DNA of 64,000 bases from an uncultured Paracoccaceae bacterium (lineage in GTDB: Bacteria; Pseudomonadota; Alphaproteobacteria; Rhodobacterales; Rhodobacteraceae), in contig CANMFL010000005.1 in NCBI GenBank assembly GCA_947497185.1, forward strand, positions 124,001-188,000, written 5' to 3'. The translations under genes and the position numbers were made by a program. Each line of letters begins with the position of its first letter. The stretch's first letter is position 1. This document shows, piece after piece, positions 1 through 9,056 of this stretch. The notes under the pieces were generated by a model, which had not been told where the DNA came from, made no database searches, and saw only the letters and a list, made by a program, of their open reading frames with translations.

Positions 1-265
1 CAATCGCGATCAGCGTCACATTGCGGCGGCCCACTTTGTCGGAAATCGGCCCGACGAACACCTGCAACACGGCGGTAACGGCCAGATAACCTGATAGCGA
101 GATTTGCATCACGGCGTAGGACGTGTCGAAGTATTCCGTCATCGCGTTGAGCGATGGCAGGAAGATCGACATATTTAACGCACCAACTCCGGCGAGCAGA
201 ATGAGCGTGACGATGTGGGGCGGGGTCGTGCGGTCCAAAAACCGAACCTGTGCTCGTGTTGTCAT
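1..265 (-). CDS. MFS drug-resistance transporter (Bcr/CflA type), N-terminal part
   Basis: The gene reads leftward from an ATG at 265 and leaves the window at its left edge, so only about the first 88 residues are visible. They hold a short polar N-terminus, a first membrane helix around residues 18-40 and a second around 52-72, followed by the loop motif GPISDKVGRRNV, the classic MFS motif A between helices 2 and 3. The motif and the NMSIFLPSL stretch in helix 1 suggest the Bcr/CflA or DHA1 proton-driven exporter group. The substrate cannot be told. It is transcribed away from pccB, so the two share the 200-base intergenic region. Confidence 0.85.
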   Translation of the reverse strand, partial: MTTRAQVRFLDRTTPPHIVTLILLAGVGALNMSIFLPSLNAMTEYFDTSYAVMQISLSGYLAVTAVLQVFVGPISDKVGRRNVTLIAI

Positions 266-321
266 GGCATAGACTTATGCGGGGCGGCCCATCCTGTCCA
301 TGGTCGGTGGGGCGAGATGGG

Positions 322-393
322 TGTGCAAATGTGCAGGGCGGAACTTTGCTGATTTGCAGAAATTGGGATCGTAAATAAACGATATTTGCAAAT
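322..393. promoter_or_regulatory. Cluster of TTTGCAAA-like half-sites upstream of pccB (candidate PccR/ScfR operators)
   Basis: Between the MFS gene and pccB lie several copies of one 8-base theme: TGTGCAAA and TGTGCAGG in tandem (322-337), TTTGCTGA and TTTGCAGA around 345-360, and a perfect TTTGCAAA at 385-392 inside the palindrome ATTTGCAAAT. PccR, the short-chain acyl-CoA regulator of pccB in Rhodobacter, and its relative RamB recognise TTTGCAAA-type half-sites. That these sites bind such a regulator here is inference. No pccR-like gene lies in the window. Confidence 0.4.
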
Positions 394-465
394 CTACTCA
401 TTCATGCTTCCCGTATGAGGCGAATAACATTACCAATATGGCAACCGCAGCAAAAGAGATCCGTC

Positions 466-1995
466 ATGAATATTCTCCAAGAGCTTCAAGATCGTCGTGA
501 AATTGCCCGTTTGGGCGGTGGCGAAAAACGGATCGCGGCGCAGCACGCCAAAGGCAAGCTGACGGCGCGCGAACGCATTGATCTGCTGCTGGATGATGGA
601 TCATTCGAAGAATTCGACATGTTCGTGGCTCACCGTTGCACCGACTTTGGTATGGAAAAACAACGGCCTGCGGGTGATGGCGTTGTGACGGGCTGGGGCA
701 CGATCAACGGGCGGATGGTCTACGTATTCTCTCAGGATTTCACCGTTTTCGGGGGGTCTTTGTCCGAAACGCACGCGCAGAAAATCTGTAAAATCATGGA
801 TATGGCTGTGCAAAATGGCGCGCCTGTGATCGGTCTAAACGATTCTGGCGGTGCGCGAATTCAAGAAGGCGTGGCGTCGCTTGCGGGATATGCCGAAGTT
901 TTCCAGCGCAACATTATGGCGTCCGGCGTCGTGCCGCAGATCAGTGTAATCATGGGGCCATGCGCGGGGGGGGCCGTGTATTCACCTGCGATGACCGACT
1001 TTATTTTCATGGTGAAAGACACGTCCTACATGTTCGTGACGGGTCCTGACGTCGTGAAAACCGTCACAAACGAGGTTGTTACAGCGGAAGAACTCGGCGG
1101 TGCATCGACCCACACCAAAAAATCATCGGTCGCTGATGCCGCGTTCGAAAATGATGTCGAAGCTTTGATCGAAGTCCGCCGCTTGGTTGATTTCCTGCCG
1201 CTCAATAACCGTCAAAAAGCGCCAGTGCGCCCGTTCTTTGATGACGTGAACCGCATTGAGGACAGTCTTGATACGCTGATCCCCGACAATGCGAACACGC
1301 CTTATGATATGAAAGAGCTGATCACGAAGCTCGGTGATGAAGGCGATTTTTACGAAATCCAAGAAGATTTTGCCAAGAATATCCTGACTGGCTTTATTCG
1401 CCTCGAAGGTCAGACTGTAGGCGTCGTGGCGAACCAACCGATGGTTCTGGCTGGGTGCCTTGATATCGACAGCTCGCGCAAAGCGGCACGATTTGTGCGA
1501 TTCTGTGATGCATTTGAAATTCCGATTCTCACGCTGGTAGATGTGCCGGGTTTCTTGCCGGGGACGGGACAAGAATATGGCGGCGTCATCAAACACGGCG
1601 CGAAATTGCTCTTTGCATATGGCGAAGCGACGGTGCCAAAGGTCACAGTCATCACCCGCAAAGCCTATGGTGGCGCCTACGACGTGATGGCGTCCAAGCA
1701 TTTGCGCGGCGACTTTAACTATGCATGGCCGACTGCGGAAATCGCTGTGATGGGCGCTAAGGGTGCGACTGAAATCATCCACCGCGCTGATTTGGCCGAC
1801 GCTGACAAAATCGCACAGCATACTAAAGATTATGAAGAACGCTTTGCGAACCCATTTGTGGCGGCGGAAAAGGGGTTTATCGACGAAGTGATCCTGCCGC
1901 ATTCAACTCGTAAACGTGTTTGCCGCGCCTTCGCATCTCTGCGTGGTAAAAAAGCTGAGAACCCTTGGAAAAAGCACGACAATATACCGTTGTGA
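466..1995 (+). CDS. pccB: Propionyl-CoA carboxylase, carboxyltransferase (beta) subunit
   Basis: PccB moves the carboxyl group from carboxybiotin on PccA to propionyl-CoA, giving (S)-methylmalonyl-CoA in the cytoplasm. The 509-residue protein has the family's usual length and is a two-fold crotonase-like carboxyltransferase. The N-half carries [11 protein letters not shown] near residue 125 and the oxyanion-hole segment [12 protein letters not shown] near 164; the C-half carries [11 protein letters not shown] near 398. The ATG at 466 is chosen because family members begin at this point ([11 protein letters not shown]); the open frame reaches back to 415 but adds only non-family sequence. pccA lies 1.8 kb downstream on the same strand with small genes between. 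The half-sites upstream suggest control by propionate or short-chain acyl-CoA. Confidence 0.97.
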   Translation: MNILQELQDRREIARLGGGEKRIAAQHAKGKLTARERIDLLLDDGSFEEFDMFVAHRCTDFGMEKQRPAGDGVVTGWGTINGRMVYVFSQDFTVFGGSLSETHAQKICKIMDMAVQNGAPVIGLNDSGGARIQEGVASLAGYAEVFQRNIMASGVVPQISVIMGPCAGGAVYSPAMTDFIFMVKDTSYMFVTGPDVVKTVTNEVVTAEELGGASTHTKKSSVADAAFENDVEALIEVRRLVDFLPLNNRQKAPVRPFFDDVNRIEDSLDTLIPDNANTPYDMKELITKLGDEGDFYEIQEDFAKNILTGFIRLEGQTVGVVANQPMVLAGCLDIDSSRKAARFVRFCDAFEIPILTLVDVPGFLPGTGQEYGGVIKHGAKLLFAYGEATVPKVTVITRKAYGGAYDVMASKHLRGDFNYAWPTAEIAVMGAKGATEIIHRADLADADKIAQHTKDYEERFANPFVAAEKGFIDEVILPHSTRKRVCRAFASLRGKKAENPWKKHDNIPL

Positions 1996-2055
1996 TCCGA
2001 GTAAACCCTGCACTCTAACACTAAACTCGTGCCTAAGATCAGAAAGGAGCCAGTG

Positions 2056-2442
2056 ATGATTTACAAAACCCTCTCACCAATTGCGCTGGCTCTGGTTGCC
2101 ACTGCTGCGACAGCTCAACAAGTGATTGTGCCGTCCGGCATCGATGTCCAACTCTACGATGTGATCTTAGAACCGGCGACCCAAACCGCCCGATTTCGGT
2201 TCCACGCGCCAGACATTGGCGGCGAAGATGGTGTCAGCTTTGCGCAGGCCGTGCCGGATATCCAATACCTCTGCGATGAGATCGTTGTGCCGGGGCTGGC
2301 TGAAAACGGATGGATGGGCGGCGATGTCGTGATCAGTCTTTCTGCAAACAAAGTCGCATTTGGCGTGGCGCACCCCGATACCATCCAGTATTTCCAACCC
2401 TTCAGTATCCAGGCAGGCGCCTGCATGTGGGAGGATTTTTGA
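2056..2442 (+). CDS. Small secreted protein of unknown function (possibly DUF6497)
   Basis: This 128-residue protein starts at an ATG 6 bases after AGAAAGGAG, a strong ribosome binding site that favours 2056 over the in-frame 2029. Residues 1-21 form a Sec signal peptide ending in ATA-AQQ, so the mature protein is probably periplasmic. It contains two cysteines, in YLCDE and ACMWEDF (the latter at the C-terminus), which could form a disulfide. From memory it resembles a small family found beside pcc genes in Rhodobacteraceae (DUF6497, sometimes mislabelled acetolactate synthase); I cannot confirm this. It lies 60 bases after pccB and may be cotranscribed with it. Confidence 0.8.
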   Translation: MIYKTLSPIALALVATAATAQQVIVPSGIDVQLYDVILEPATQTARFRFHAPDIGGEDGVSFAQAVPDIQYLCDEIVVPGLAENGWMGGDVVISLSANKVAFGVAHPDTIQYFQPFSIQAGACMWEDF

Positions 2443-2638
2443 TGACGACACACAATATAGTAGGGGGGATTTCCGCTGATGCACCCCCACCACAGACCAC
2501 CAGTTTTGACCTAATGTTCTTTGGCGAATCTCAAGTTGCTGCTAACAACCACCCATGCGGGGCTAACACCGCACGGGCAATCAGGTGGACGAGGTCGAAT
2601 GACCCGACATCTGTCGTAGAGCAGAGCAGGACATCCCA

Positions 2639-2779
2639 ATGGCAATTGGAAAAAAGACCTTTTTGGTCGCAACTTTCATGGCAATCACCGCACTTTTCGG
2701 CAGCATTGGCGCGTCTAACGCAGACACGTTGCACAAAGCGCCCGCTACCGAAAACATCACCGACCTTAACATCAAATAG
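2639..2779 (+). CDS. 46-residue secreted peptide
   Basis: The open frame encodes a lysine-containing N-terminus (MAIGKKTF), a hydrophobic segment over residues 8-24 and a plausible signal-peptidase site at ASNA-DT, leaving a mature peptide of only about 17 residues (DTLHKAPATENITDLNIK). A weak AGCAGGA lies 7-8 bases ahead of the ATG. The frame ends with TAG at 2777, and the following gene lies in the same frame with no further stop between. Either this is a free-standing secreted micropeptide, or it is the signal-peptide exon of an ancestral longer protein split by the stop codon. I do not recognise it. Confidence 0.45.
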   Translation: MAIGKKTFLVATFMAITALFGSIGASNADTLHKAPATENITDLNIK

Positions 2780-2803
2780 CGCAGTCGCGCTTGGGTGGTC
2801 GTG

Positions 2804-3157
2804 ATGGAAAAACATCGCGGCTTCCCGGGTCGGCTTGCTGGCACTGATTTTCAATTCACCATTCGTCGTGGCACCAAGGATGGTGTGGCGACGGCGATCA
2901 CAGAACGTGCGCGCCATCCTGATCGCAGACCTGCGGACAGGCGGGCCGATGCGGGCTTTATGAAAGCGCTGTGGGAACAATTTGGCGACCAGCCATTTGA
3001 ACGCGGCAATCTCGACGCAGGCCGGCTTAGCTGGCTTTTCGGGCGCGAAGTCATCCCTGCCCAAGATCCATTTGACCCCGAAGACTACTACGCGCTTTTG
3101 CAAATCGACGTGAAGCGCGCGCGGATCAGTTTTCCCGAGATTGCAGGCATGGGATGA
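2804..3157 (+). CDS. Conserved-looking hypothetical protein
   Basis: About 117 residues, with ATG 2804 or GTG 2795/2801 as possible starts and no clear ribosome binding site. The N-terminal half is arginine-rich and less protein-like. The C-terminal half (from about residue 53: MKALWEQFGDQP, then RLSWLFGREV and DPFDPEDYYALLQIDVKR) reads like a folded soluble domain and is the best support for coding. No signal peptide or membrane segment is seen. Its stop overlaps the next ATG as ATGA at 3154. The opposite-strand frame here is His/Arg/Cys-rich and looks like a shadow. Function unknown. Confidence 0.5.
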   Translation: MEKHRGFPGRLAGTDFQFTIRRGTKDGVATAITERARHPDRRPADRRADAGFMKALWEQFGDQPFERGNLDAGRLSWLFGREVIPAQDPFDPEDYYALLQIDVKRARISFPEIAGMG

Positions 3158-3450
3158 CAGCAACCGTCGGCATGAATTCGCAAAGCGATCCGCAGCATCA
3201 GCAAGATTTAGCGCATTGGCGCGCGGTTTTTGGTGATGTCTTTGCAGGTCTATTCGGATCATGCCAACGATTGGGCACACAGCGCCGGACCCCACGTCTT
3301 GCGTCACATGATTATGTGCGTGTCCCTCACTCCCGCCGGTCTGGCCCTCACATGGGTCAGCCGGTCCCTTTCTCTGCACGATGCGCAGAAAAATGCCGGA
3401 ACTGTGAATTTTCTCTTGTCGAAACTGCACGTTCAGTTGATTTGTTGACT
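3154..3450 (+). other. Possible frameshifted small gene between the hypothetical protein and the lipoprotein
   Basis: An ATG overlaps the preceding stop (ATGA), the usual sign of translational coupling. The frame begins plausibly (MTATVGMNSQSD, then HWRAVFGDVFAGLFG) but then becomes Arg/Ser-rich and would run on through the lipoprotein gene and into pccA, which is not credible. A second frame from ATG 3236 (MSLQVYSDHANDW) carries a protein-like, partly hydrophobic stretch ending at 3448. The two together could be one gene with a frameshift near 3235. Neither half is recognised. I see no other gene between 3158 and 3479. A TTGCAAAT motif at 3452-3459 resembles the half-sites before pccB. Confidence 0.25.
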
Positions 3451-3479
3451 ATTGCAAATCTTGAAAAGGGTACAACGAT

Positions 3480-3689
3480 ATGCTTAAGAAAACTTGGATC
3501 ATCGCAGCCGCAGCTTCATTCGCTTTGGCTGGTTGTTTGGAAACTGACCTGCAGCGTGGCGTCGCTGGCGCTGCTGGCGGTCTTGTCACTGCAGAAGTTC
3601 TTGGAACAGACCCAACAGCAACTGCTGTTGCTGGCGTTGCCGCTGGTCTGCTCTGTGACGACGCTGGCATCTGCCGCTCCGCACGCTAA
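3480..3689 (+). CDS. Small glycine/alanine-rich lipoprotein
   Basis: A 69-residue protein with a lysine-led signal peptide and the lipobox LAGC, so Cys19 should be lipidated and the mature protein held in a membrane, probably the outer one. The mature part contains an alternating Gly/Ala segment (GVAGAAGG, later AVAGVAAGL) like a short glycine zipper, plus two cysteines near the C-terminus (LCDDAGIC). The ATG is preceded by AAAAGGG. The gene is followed by a strong terminator at 3727-3761, separating it from pccA. It favours GCT and GTT codons, as do the phasin and HdeA-like genes in this window, which may reflect high expression. Function unknown. Confidence 0.8.
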   Translation: MLKKTWIIAAAASFALAGCLETDLQRGVAGAAGGLVTAEVLGTDPTATAVAGVAAGLLCDDAGICRSAR

Positions 3690-3726
3690 GACTTTTCGCG
3701 CCACACCGGCGCGTCACACTATCATG

Positions 3727-3761
3727 AACAGCCGTCAGGGTCCGTCCTTGGCGGCTGTTTT
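3727..3761 (+). terminator. Rho-independent terminator after the small lipoprotein
   Basis: The arms AACAGCCG (3727-3734) and CGGCTGTT (3752-3759) pair perfectly; the inner bases CAGGG and CCTTG extend the stem with one G-T pair around a 5-base loop, and a run of four T ends at 3761. It lies 21 bases before the pccA start, so pccA probably has its own promoter or relies on read-through. Confidence 0.75.
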
Positions 3762-3781
3762 GCGTTCAAAGGATATGAAAT

Positions 3782-5779
3782 ATGTTTAAGAAAATCCTCA
3801 TCGCCAACCGGGGCGAAATTGCGTGCCGGGTCATCAAAACTGCCAAGAAAATGGGCATTCAAACGGTGGCTATTTATTCCGATGCAGACCGCAACGCGCT
3901 GCACGTGAAAATGGCTGATGAGGCCGTGCATATCGGGCCTGCGCCTGCGAACCAATCCTACATTGTGATCGACAAGGTCATGGACGCAATCAAGCAAACT
4001 GGTGCCGAAGCGGTACATCCGGGCTATGGTTTCCTGTCCGAGAACTCCAAATTCGCCGAAGCGTTAGAAGCCGCAGGCGTTGCGTTTATCGGACCGCCAA
4101 AAGGCGCAATCGAGGCGATGGGCGACAAAATTACCTCGAAAAAACTGGCACAGGAGGCGAATGTGTCCACCGTGCCGGGCTACATGGGCCTGATCGACGA
4201 TGCGGAACACGCAGTCAAAATCGCCAATGACGTGGGCTATCCTGTGATGATCAAGGCGTCAGCAGGCGGCGGCGGCAAGGGCATGCGGATCGCATGGAAC
4301 GACACCGAGGCCCGCGAAGGGTTTGCATCGTCCAAGAACGAGGCGGCCAATTCCTTTGGTGACGACCGGATCTTTATCGAGAAATTCGTGACCCAACCAC
4401 GGCACATCGAAATCCAAGTGCTTTGCGACAAACACGGCAACGGCGTCTACCTGCACGAACGCGAATGTTCGATCCAACGCCGCAACCAAAAAGTCATCGA
4501 AGAAGCGCCGTCGCCGTTCCTAGACGAAGAAACACGCGCGGCGATGGGCAAGCAGTCCGTCGCACTTGCACAAGCAGTCGATTATTCTTCTGCGGGCACC
4601 GTCGAGTTCATCGTGGACGGCGACCGGAACTTCTACTTCCTTGAAATGAATACACGTTTGCAGGTGGAACACCCTGTTACCGAGCTGATCACCGGCGTCG
4701 ATTTGGTCGAACAGATGATCCGCGTGGCCTACGGCGAAACGCTGCCATTCAAACAAGAAGACCTGAAAATCAACGGTTGGGCCATGGAAAGCCGCCTGTA
4801 CGCCGAAGACCCGTATCGCGGTTTTCTGCCGTCCATTGGCCGTCTGACCCGTTACCGTCCACCTGCGGAAGAGGCCACGAAAACGCGGGCCGTGCGCAAT
4901 GATACCGGCGTCTTTGAGGGCGGCGAAATCAGCATGTATTACGACCCGATGATCGCGAAACTTTGCACATGGGCACCGACCCGTGACAGCGCGATTGAAG
5001 AAATGCGTCTTGCCTTGGACGCGTTCGAGGTCGAAGGCATCGGGCACAACCTGCCATTCCTCGCGGCTGTTTATGATCACCCGAAATTCACATCCGGTAA
5101 CATGACCACCGCCTTCATCGAGGAAGAATACCCCGAAGGTTTCGAGGGCGTGACCCTGCCAGATACCGACGTCACTAAGATCGCAGCAGCGGCAGCCGCA
5201 ATGCACCGCGTCGCTGAAATTCGCCGCTCGCGTATTTCTGGCCGGATGGATAACCACGAACGCGTCGTCGGCAGCGATTGGGTCGTGAACATCCAAGACA
5301 AGTCGATTGAAACGGTCATTTCTGCCGACAAAGACGGTGCGAATATCAAAATCGGAGACGATGTTTTCCGCGTGGAAAGCGATTGGACACCGGGCCAGCC
5401 GCTTGCCAAACTTTTGGTGAACGGCGATCCGCTAGTTCTGAAAATCGGTAAACTGCCTGGTGGTTTCCGTATCCGCTATCGTGGCGCTGACATGCCCGTA
5501 CACGTCTACACGCCGCGTCAGGCTGAACTTGCGGCCTTGATGCCCGAAAAGGTCGCGGCGGATACGTCGAAACTGCTGCTCTGCCCAATGCCGGGTCTGA
5601 TTGTGTCAGTGAACGTCGAAGTTGGCGATGAAATCCAAGAGGGTCAGGCGCTTTGCACCGTGGAAGCCATGAAAATGGAGAACATTCTACGCGCTGAAAA
5701 GAAATGTATCGTGTCGAAAATCAACGCGGCTGCCGGTCAAAACCTTGCCGTTGACGACGTGATCATGGAATTCGAGTGA
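3782..5779 (+). CDS. pccA: Propionyl-CoA carboxylase, biotin-carrying (alpha) subunit
   Basis: PccA carboxylates its own biotin using ATP and bicarbonate and passes the carboxyl group to PccB. The 665-residue chain has a biotin carboxylase domain first (KILIANRGEIACRV at the start, ATP-grasp glycine loop GGGGKGMR near residue 161, FLEMNTRLQVEHPVTE near 285), then a linker region, then a biotinyl domain with the AMKMEN motif. The biotin acceptor is Lys631. The length and order match family members. A GGAT site stands before the ATG. The protein's partner PccB is encoded upstream in the same direction. Confidence 0.97.
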   Translation: MFKKILIANRGEIACRVIKTAKKMGIQTVAIYSDADRNALHVKMADEAVHIGPAPANQSYIVIDKVMDAIKQTGAEAVHPGYGFLSENSKFAEALEAAGVAFIGPPKGAIEAMGDKITSKKLAQEANVSTVPGYMGLIDDAEHAVKIANDVGYPVMIKASAGGGGKGMRIAWNDTEAREGFASSKNEAANSFGDDRIFIEKFVTQPRHIEIQVLCDKHGNGVYLHERECSIQRRNQKVIEEAPSPFLDEETRAAMGKQSVALAQAVDYSSAGTVEFIVDGDRNFYFLEMNTRLQVEHPVTELITGVDLVEQMIRVAYGETLPFKQEDLKINGWAMESRLYAEDPYRGFLPSIGRLTRYRPPAEEATKTRAVRNDTGVFEGGEISMYYDPMIAKLCTWAPTRDSAIEEMRLALDAFEVEGIGHNLPFLAAVYDHPKFTSGNMTTAFIEEEYPEGFEGVTLPDTDVTKIAAAAAAMHRVAEIRRSRISGRMDNHERVVGSDWVVNIQDKSIETVISADKDGANIKIGDDVFRVESDWTPGQPLAKLLVNGDPLVLKIGKLPGGFRIRYRGADMPVHVYTPRQAELAALMPEKVAADTSKLLLCPMPGLIVSVNVEVGDEIQEGQALCTVEAMKMENILRAEKKCIVSKINAAAGQNLAVDDVIMEFE

Positions 5780-5804
5780 CCCGTCAGCCTGACATAAATG
5801 CAGG

Positions 5805-6254
5805 CTATTCGCCTAAGCGCCGGTTGGATATTTCCTGCTGGCGCAACGGCATTTTGTCGATGGAACGTGACAGTTCGCGCACGTCCCAAGGTGCGGGTTT
5901 GCGCAGGGCCACATTGCCATCCTTGCCGATCAGCACCAACATAAACGCACGTGGCCGCAATTTGCGCCGCAGATCATTCAGCACAGTCGGGTCAGAATCG
6001 GCAATGACAATCACATCACGCTCGGCCAGCTCGTCGATCCGCGATGTGATTAAATCCATTTGTTCGATAAATTGCGGATCGTTTTCGTTTTCGCTAAACA
6101 CAACAACCGCACGCAGTTGCCATTGCAAATCGGCCAAGTCGACTTCGTCTGCGGAAAACACCTTTGTGGGGTCCGCCCTCCACGCCTCGACCGTGTCGGC
6201 AAGGGCTGCAAACGGTAACGCGGCAATGGCCGCTATCATCAAAATTCTCTTCAT
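5805..6254 (-). CDS. Secreted DUF4174 protein
   Basis: A 149-residue protein with a signal peptide (MKRILMIAAIAALPFAALA-DT), so probably periplasmic. The mature domain has the pattern of DUF4174: a strand VVVFSENENDP, a helix, VIVIADSDP, and a late LVLIGKDGNVALRKP. The fold resembles a thioredoxin-like domain but has no CxxC pair and no cysteine at all, so redox activity is unlikely. It lies between pccA and mcm on the opposite strand, 25 bases from the end of pccA, and starts divergently from mcm with 75 bases between. Function unknown. Confidence 0.85.
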   Translation of the reverse strand: MKRILMIAAIAALPFAALADTVEAWRADPTKVFSADEVDLADLQWQLRAVVVFSENENDPQFIEQMDLITSRIDELAERDVIVIADSDPTVLNDLRRKLRPRAFMLVLIGKDGNVALRKPAPWDVRELSRSIDKMPLRQQEISNRRLGE

Positions 6255-6329
6255 ACTGAAAGATATAAGCGCATTTTTGCGGATTGCTAACCCTGCATGC
6301 GACTTTAGCGCCCAACATCGGAGACTCTT

Positions 6330-8456
6330 ATGACGAACAAAGCCAAATGGTCAGAAATCGCCACCAAAGAACTGCGCGGCAAACCGTTAGAAGACCTGAC
6401 ATGGAACACGCTCGAAGGTATTCCCGTCCAGCCGCTATACACCGCTGAAGACACCGCTGACCTGCCCCACATGGGCGGCATTCCGGGCGAAGCACCCTAT
6501 ACACGCGGCGTCAAAGCCACGATGTACGCGGGCCGTCCTTGGACCATCCGGCAGTACGCGGGGTTCTCAACGGCTGAGGAATCGAATGCGTTCTACCGCA
6601 AAGCGCTGGCGTCCGGTCAGCAGGGCGTTTCCGTCGCGTTCGATCTGGCAACGCACCGCGGCTACGACAGCGACCACGAACGGGTTGAAGGCGACGTCGG
6701 TAAAGCGGGGGTGGCGATTGACAGCGTCGAGGATATGAAAATCCTGTTCGACGGCATCCCGCTGGATAAAGTCAGCGTTTCCATGACGATGAACGGCGCA
6801 GTTATTCCTATCCTCGCGAACTTCATCGTCACTGGTGAAGAGCAAGGTCACGACAAATCCCTGCTCGCGGGCACGATCCAGAACGATATTCTCAAGGAAT
6901 TCATGGTCCGCAATACCTACGTCTATCCGCCCGAGGCGTCGATGCGGATCATCGCGGACATCATCGAATATACCGCCAACGAGATGCCGAAATTCAACTC
7001 GATCTCTATTTCCGGCTACCACATGCAAGAGGCGGGCGCGAACCTCGTTCAAGAGCTCGCGTTTACCATCGCGGATGGGCGTGAATACGTGCGCACGGCG
7101 ATTGCAGCTGGCATGGACGTCGATAAATTCGCGCCGCGCTTGTCGTTCTTCTTTGCCATCGGCATGAACTTTTTCATGGAAGCCGCGAAACTGCGGGCCG
7201 CACGGCTTCTCTGGTCCCGCGTCATGGCCGAATTTGAACCGAAGAACGAAAAGTCGTCGATGCTGCGCACGCACTGCCAGACGTCCGGTGTGTCCTTGCA
7301 GGAACAAGACCCGTACAACAACGTGATCCGCACCGCTTACGAGGCGATGTCGGCGGTGCTGGGCGGCACGCAGTCACTACACACCAACGCGCTGGACGAA
7401 GCGATTGCACTGCCCACAGATTTCTCCAGCCGGATCGCGCGGAACACGCAGTTGATCTTGCAAGAAGAAACCGGCGTGACCAACGTCGTCGATCCTTTGG
7501 CGGGATCATACTACGTTGAAAACATGACGCACGAATTGGCCGAAAAGGCATGGGCGTTGATCGAAGAAGTTGAAGAAATGGGTGGCATGACCAAGGCGGT
7601 AGCATCGGGTATGCCCAAGCTACGCATTGAGGAATCCGCCGCAACTCGCCAAGCGATGATCGACCGTGGCACCGAAGTCATCGTGGGCGTAAACAAATAC
7701 CGCAAAGACAACGAAGACCCGATTGATATCCGCGACATCGACAACGCAGCGGTGCGTGACGCGCAAATCGCGCGCTTGAACAGCACCAAAGCAGGCCGCG
7801 ATCAGGCGGCCTGTGACGCGGCCTTGGCGGAACTCAGCCGCCGCGCTGCAGAAGGCAGCAACCTACTTGAAGCAGCAGTCACCGCATCGCGCGCACGCGC
7901 AACCGTCGGAGAAATCAGCATGGCTATGGAAAAAGTATTCGGTCGGCACCGCGCAGAAGTGAAAACATTGGCAGGTGTTTATGGCGCGGCATACGAAGGC
8001 GACGCGGGTTTCGCCGCGATCCAGAAATCCGTTGAAGACTTTGCCGAAGAAGAGGGGCGCAGGCCACGTATGCTCGTCGTCAAGATGGGCCAAGACGGGC
8101 ATGATCGCGGTGCCAAAGTCATCGCCACCGCGTTCGCTGACATTGGTTTCGATGTTGATGTAGGCCCATTATTCCAAACTCCAGCAGAAGCAGCACAAGA
8201 CGCCATCGACAACGACGTTCATGTGATCGGCATTTCATCCCAAGCAGCCGGCCACAAAACGCTCGCACCAAAACTGGTCGCAGCGTTGAAAGATGCCGAT
8301 GCAGAAGACATTATTGTGATCTGTGGCGGCGTTATCCCACAGCAAGATTACCAATTCCTTTACGACAGCGGCGTGAAAGCGATCTTTGGCCCCGGCACCA
8401 ACATTCCCAAAGCGGCAGAGGATATTCTGGCGATCATCCGCGAGACGCGCCCATAA
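6330..8456 (+). CDS. mcm: Methylmalonyl-CoA mutase
   Basis: This adenosylcobalamin enzyme converts (R)-methylmalonyl-CoA to succinyl-CoA, the last step of propionyl-CoA assimilation. The 708 residues are a single chain: a substrate-binding TIM barrel ([21 protein letters not shown] early, [17 protein letters not shown] near 107) and a C-terminal B12-binding domain with D589-G-H591-D-R-G594, where His591 would coordinate cobalt. Both the catalytic and cobalamin domains are intact, so no separate small subunit is needed. The upstream region contains TTTGCGGATTGC (6276-6287), similar to the paired half-sites before pccB. The stop codon is followed directly by the next ATG. Confidence 0.97.
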   Translation: MTNKAKWSEIATKELRGKPLEDLTWNTLEGIPVQPLYTAEDTADLPHMGGIPGEAPYTRGVKATMYAGRPWTIRQYAGFSTAEESNAFYRKALASGQQGVSVAFDLATHRGYDSDHERVEGDVGKAGVAIDSVEDMKILFDGIPLDKVSVSMTMNGAVIPILANFIVTGEEQGHDKSLLAGTIQNDILKEFMVRNTYVYPPEASMRIIADIIEYTANEMPKFNSISISGYHMQEAGANLVQELAFTIADGREYVRTAIAAGMDVDKFAPRLSFFFAIGMNFFMEAAKLRAARLLWSRVMAEFEPKNEKSSMLRTHCQTSGVSLQEQDPYNNVIRTAYEAMSAVLGGTQSLHTNALDEAIALPTDFSSRIARNTQLILQEETGVTNVVDPLAGSYYVENMTHELAEKAWALIEEVEEMGGMTKAVASGMPKLRIEESAATRQAMIDRGTEVIVGVNKYRKDNEDPIDIRDIDNAAVRDAQIARLNSTKAGRDQAACDAALAELSRRAAEGSNLLEAAVTASRARATVGEISMAMEKVFGRHRAEVKTLAGVYGAAYEGDAGFAAIQKSVEDFAEEEGRRPRMLVVKMGQDGHDRGAKVIATAFADIGFDVDVGPLFQTPAEAAQDAIDNDVHVIGISSQAAGHKTLAPKLVAALKDADAEDIIVICGGVIPQQDYQFLYDSGVKAIFGPGTNIPKAAEDILAIIRETRP

Positions 8457-9056
8457 ATGATGCTCGAACTTGACCATATCGCGGTTGGTTGCACCGATCT
8501 GCATGAAGGCGTTGCTTGGGTCGAGAAACGGCTCGGGGTATCGTTGTCTAATGGCGGCGAGCACGCCCATTTCGGCACGCATAACCGATTGCTGGGACTC
8601 GCCGATGGTCTGTACTTAGAGGTCATCGCGAACAACCCGCATGCGACTGCCGCCGAACGACCCACTTGGTTCGATTTGGACAATTTCGCCGGTCCGCCAC
8701 GCCTTGCAAATTGGATATGCCGCACTGACGAGATTGGAGAAATGCAAGCGATCACCGGGCCTCCGGTATCGTTAACGCGCGATGATTTGCACTGGCAACT
8801 GACGGTTCCTGACGATGGCAGCCTGCCAATGCAGGGCGGGTTTCCATCACTTTTAAAGTGGGGCGATGGTATCGCGCCGCCCTCCGGCTCACTGCCCGAC
8901 AGCGGTTGCCGATTGACGGGGTGGGAGGTCTGGCATCCAAAGGCTGACTGGCTGCGCGACACCGTAAACCTGAATAGCGATATCGTGACATTCCACACTG
9001 GCCCTGTCGGCTTCAAAGCCCGCTTCAATACCCCGAATGGGCCGTGCGCGTTGTGA
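8457..9056 (+). CDS. VOC / glyoxalase-like domain protein
   Basis: A 199-residue cytoplasmic protein that begins LELDHIAVGCTDLHEGVAWVEKRLG, the first half of a vicinal-oxygen-chelate fold, with GLADGLYLEVIANNP as the second strand pair. This matches the glyoxalase-like group (PF13468), whose members usually have no assigned substrate. His6 and Glu54 (in YLEVI) are in metal-ligand positions for the first half. The gene has no spacer after mcm and its stop overlaps the next ATG by one base, so it is almost certainly in the mcm operon. A role linked to acyl-CoA metabolism is possible, but it is not the epimerase, which starts at 63746. Confidence 0.8.
   Translation: MMLELDHIAVGCTDLHEGVAWVEKRLGVSLSNGGEHAHFGTHNRLLGLADGLYLEVIANNPHATAAERPTWFDLDNFAGPPRLANWICRTDEIGEMQAITGPPVSLTRDDLHWQLTVPDDGSLPMQGGFPSLLKWGDGIAPPSGSLPDSGCRLTGWEVWHPKADWLRDTVNLNSDIVTFHTGPVGFKARFNTPNGPCAL

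Noticed and set aside
1123..1902. 259-codon open frame opposite pccB
   Set aside because: Antisense to conserved pccB; His/Arg/Phe-rich and without domains.
2531..3430. 299-codon minus-strand frame between pccB and pccA
   Set aside because: Rich in Cys, His and Arg with no secondary-structure pattern; the plus-strand small genes explain the region better.
3451..3789. Continuation of the 3154 frame through the lipoprotein and terminator
   Set aside because: The lipoprotein frame has a clear lipobox and ribosome site, and the overlapping frame has neither domain nor sensible composition.
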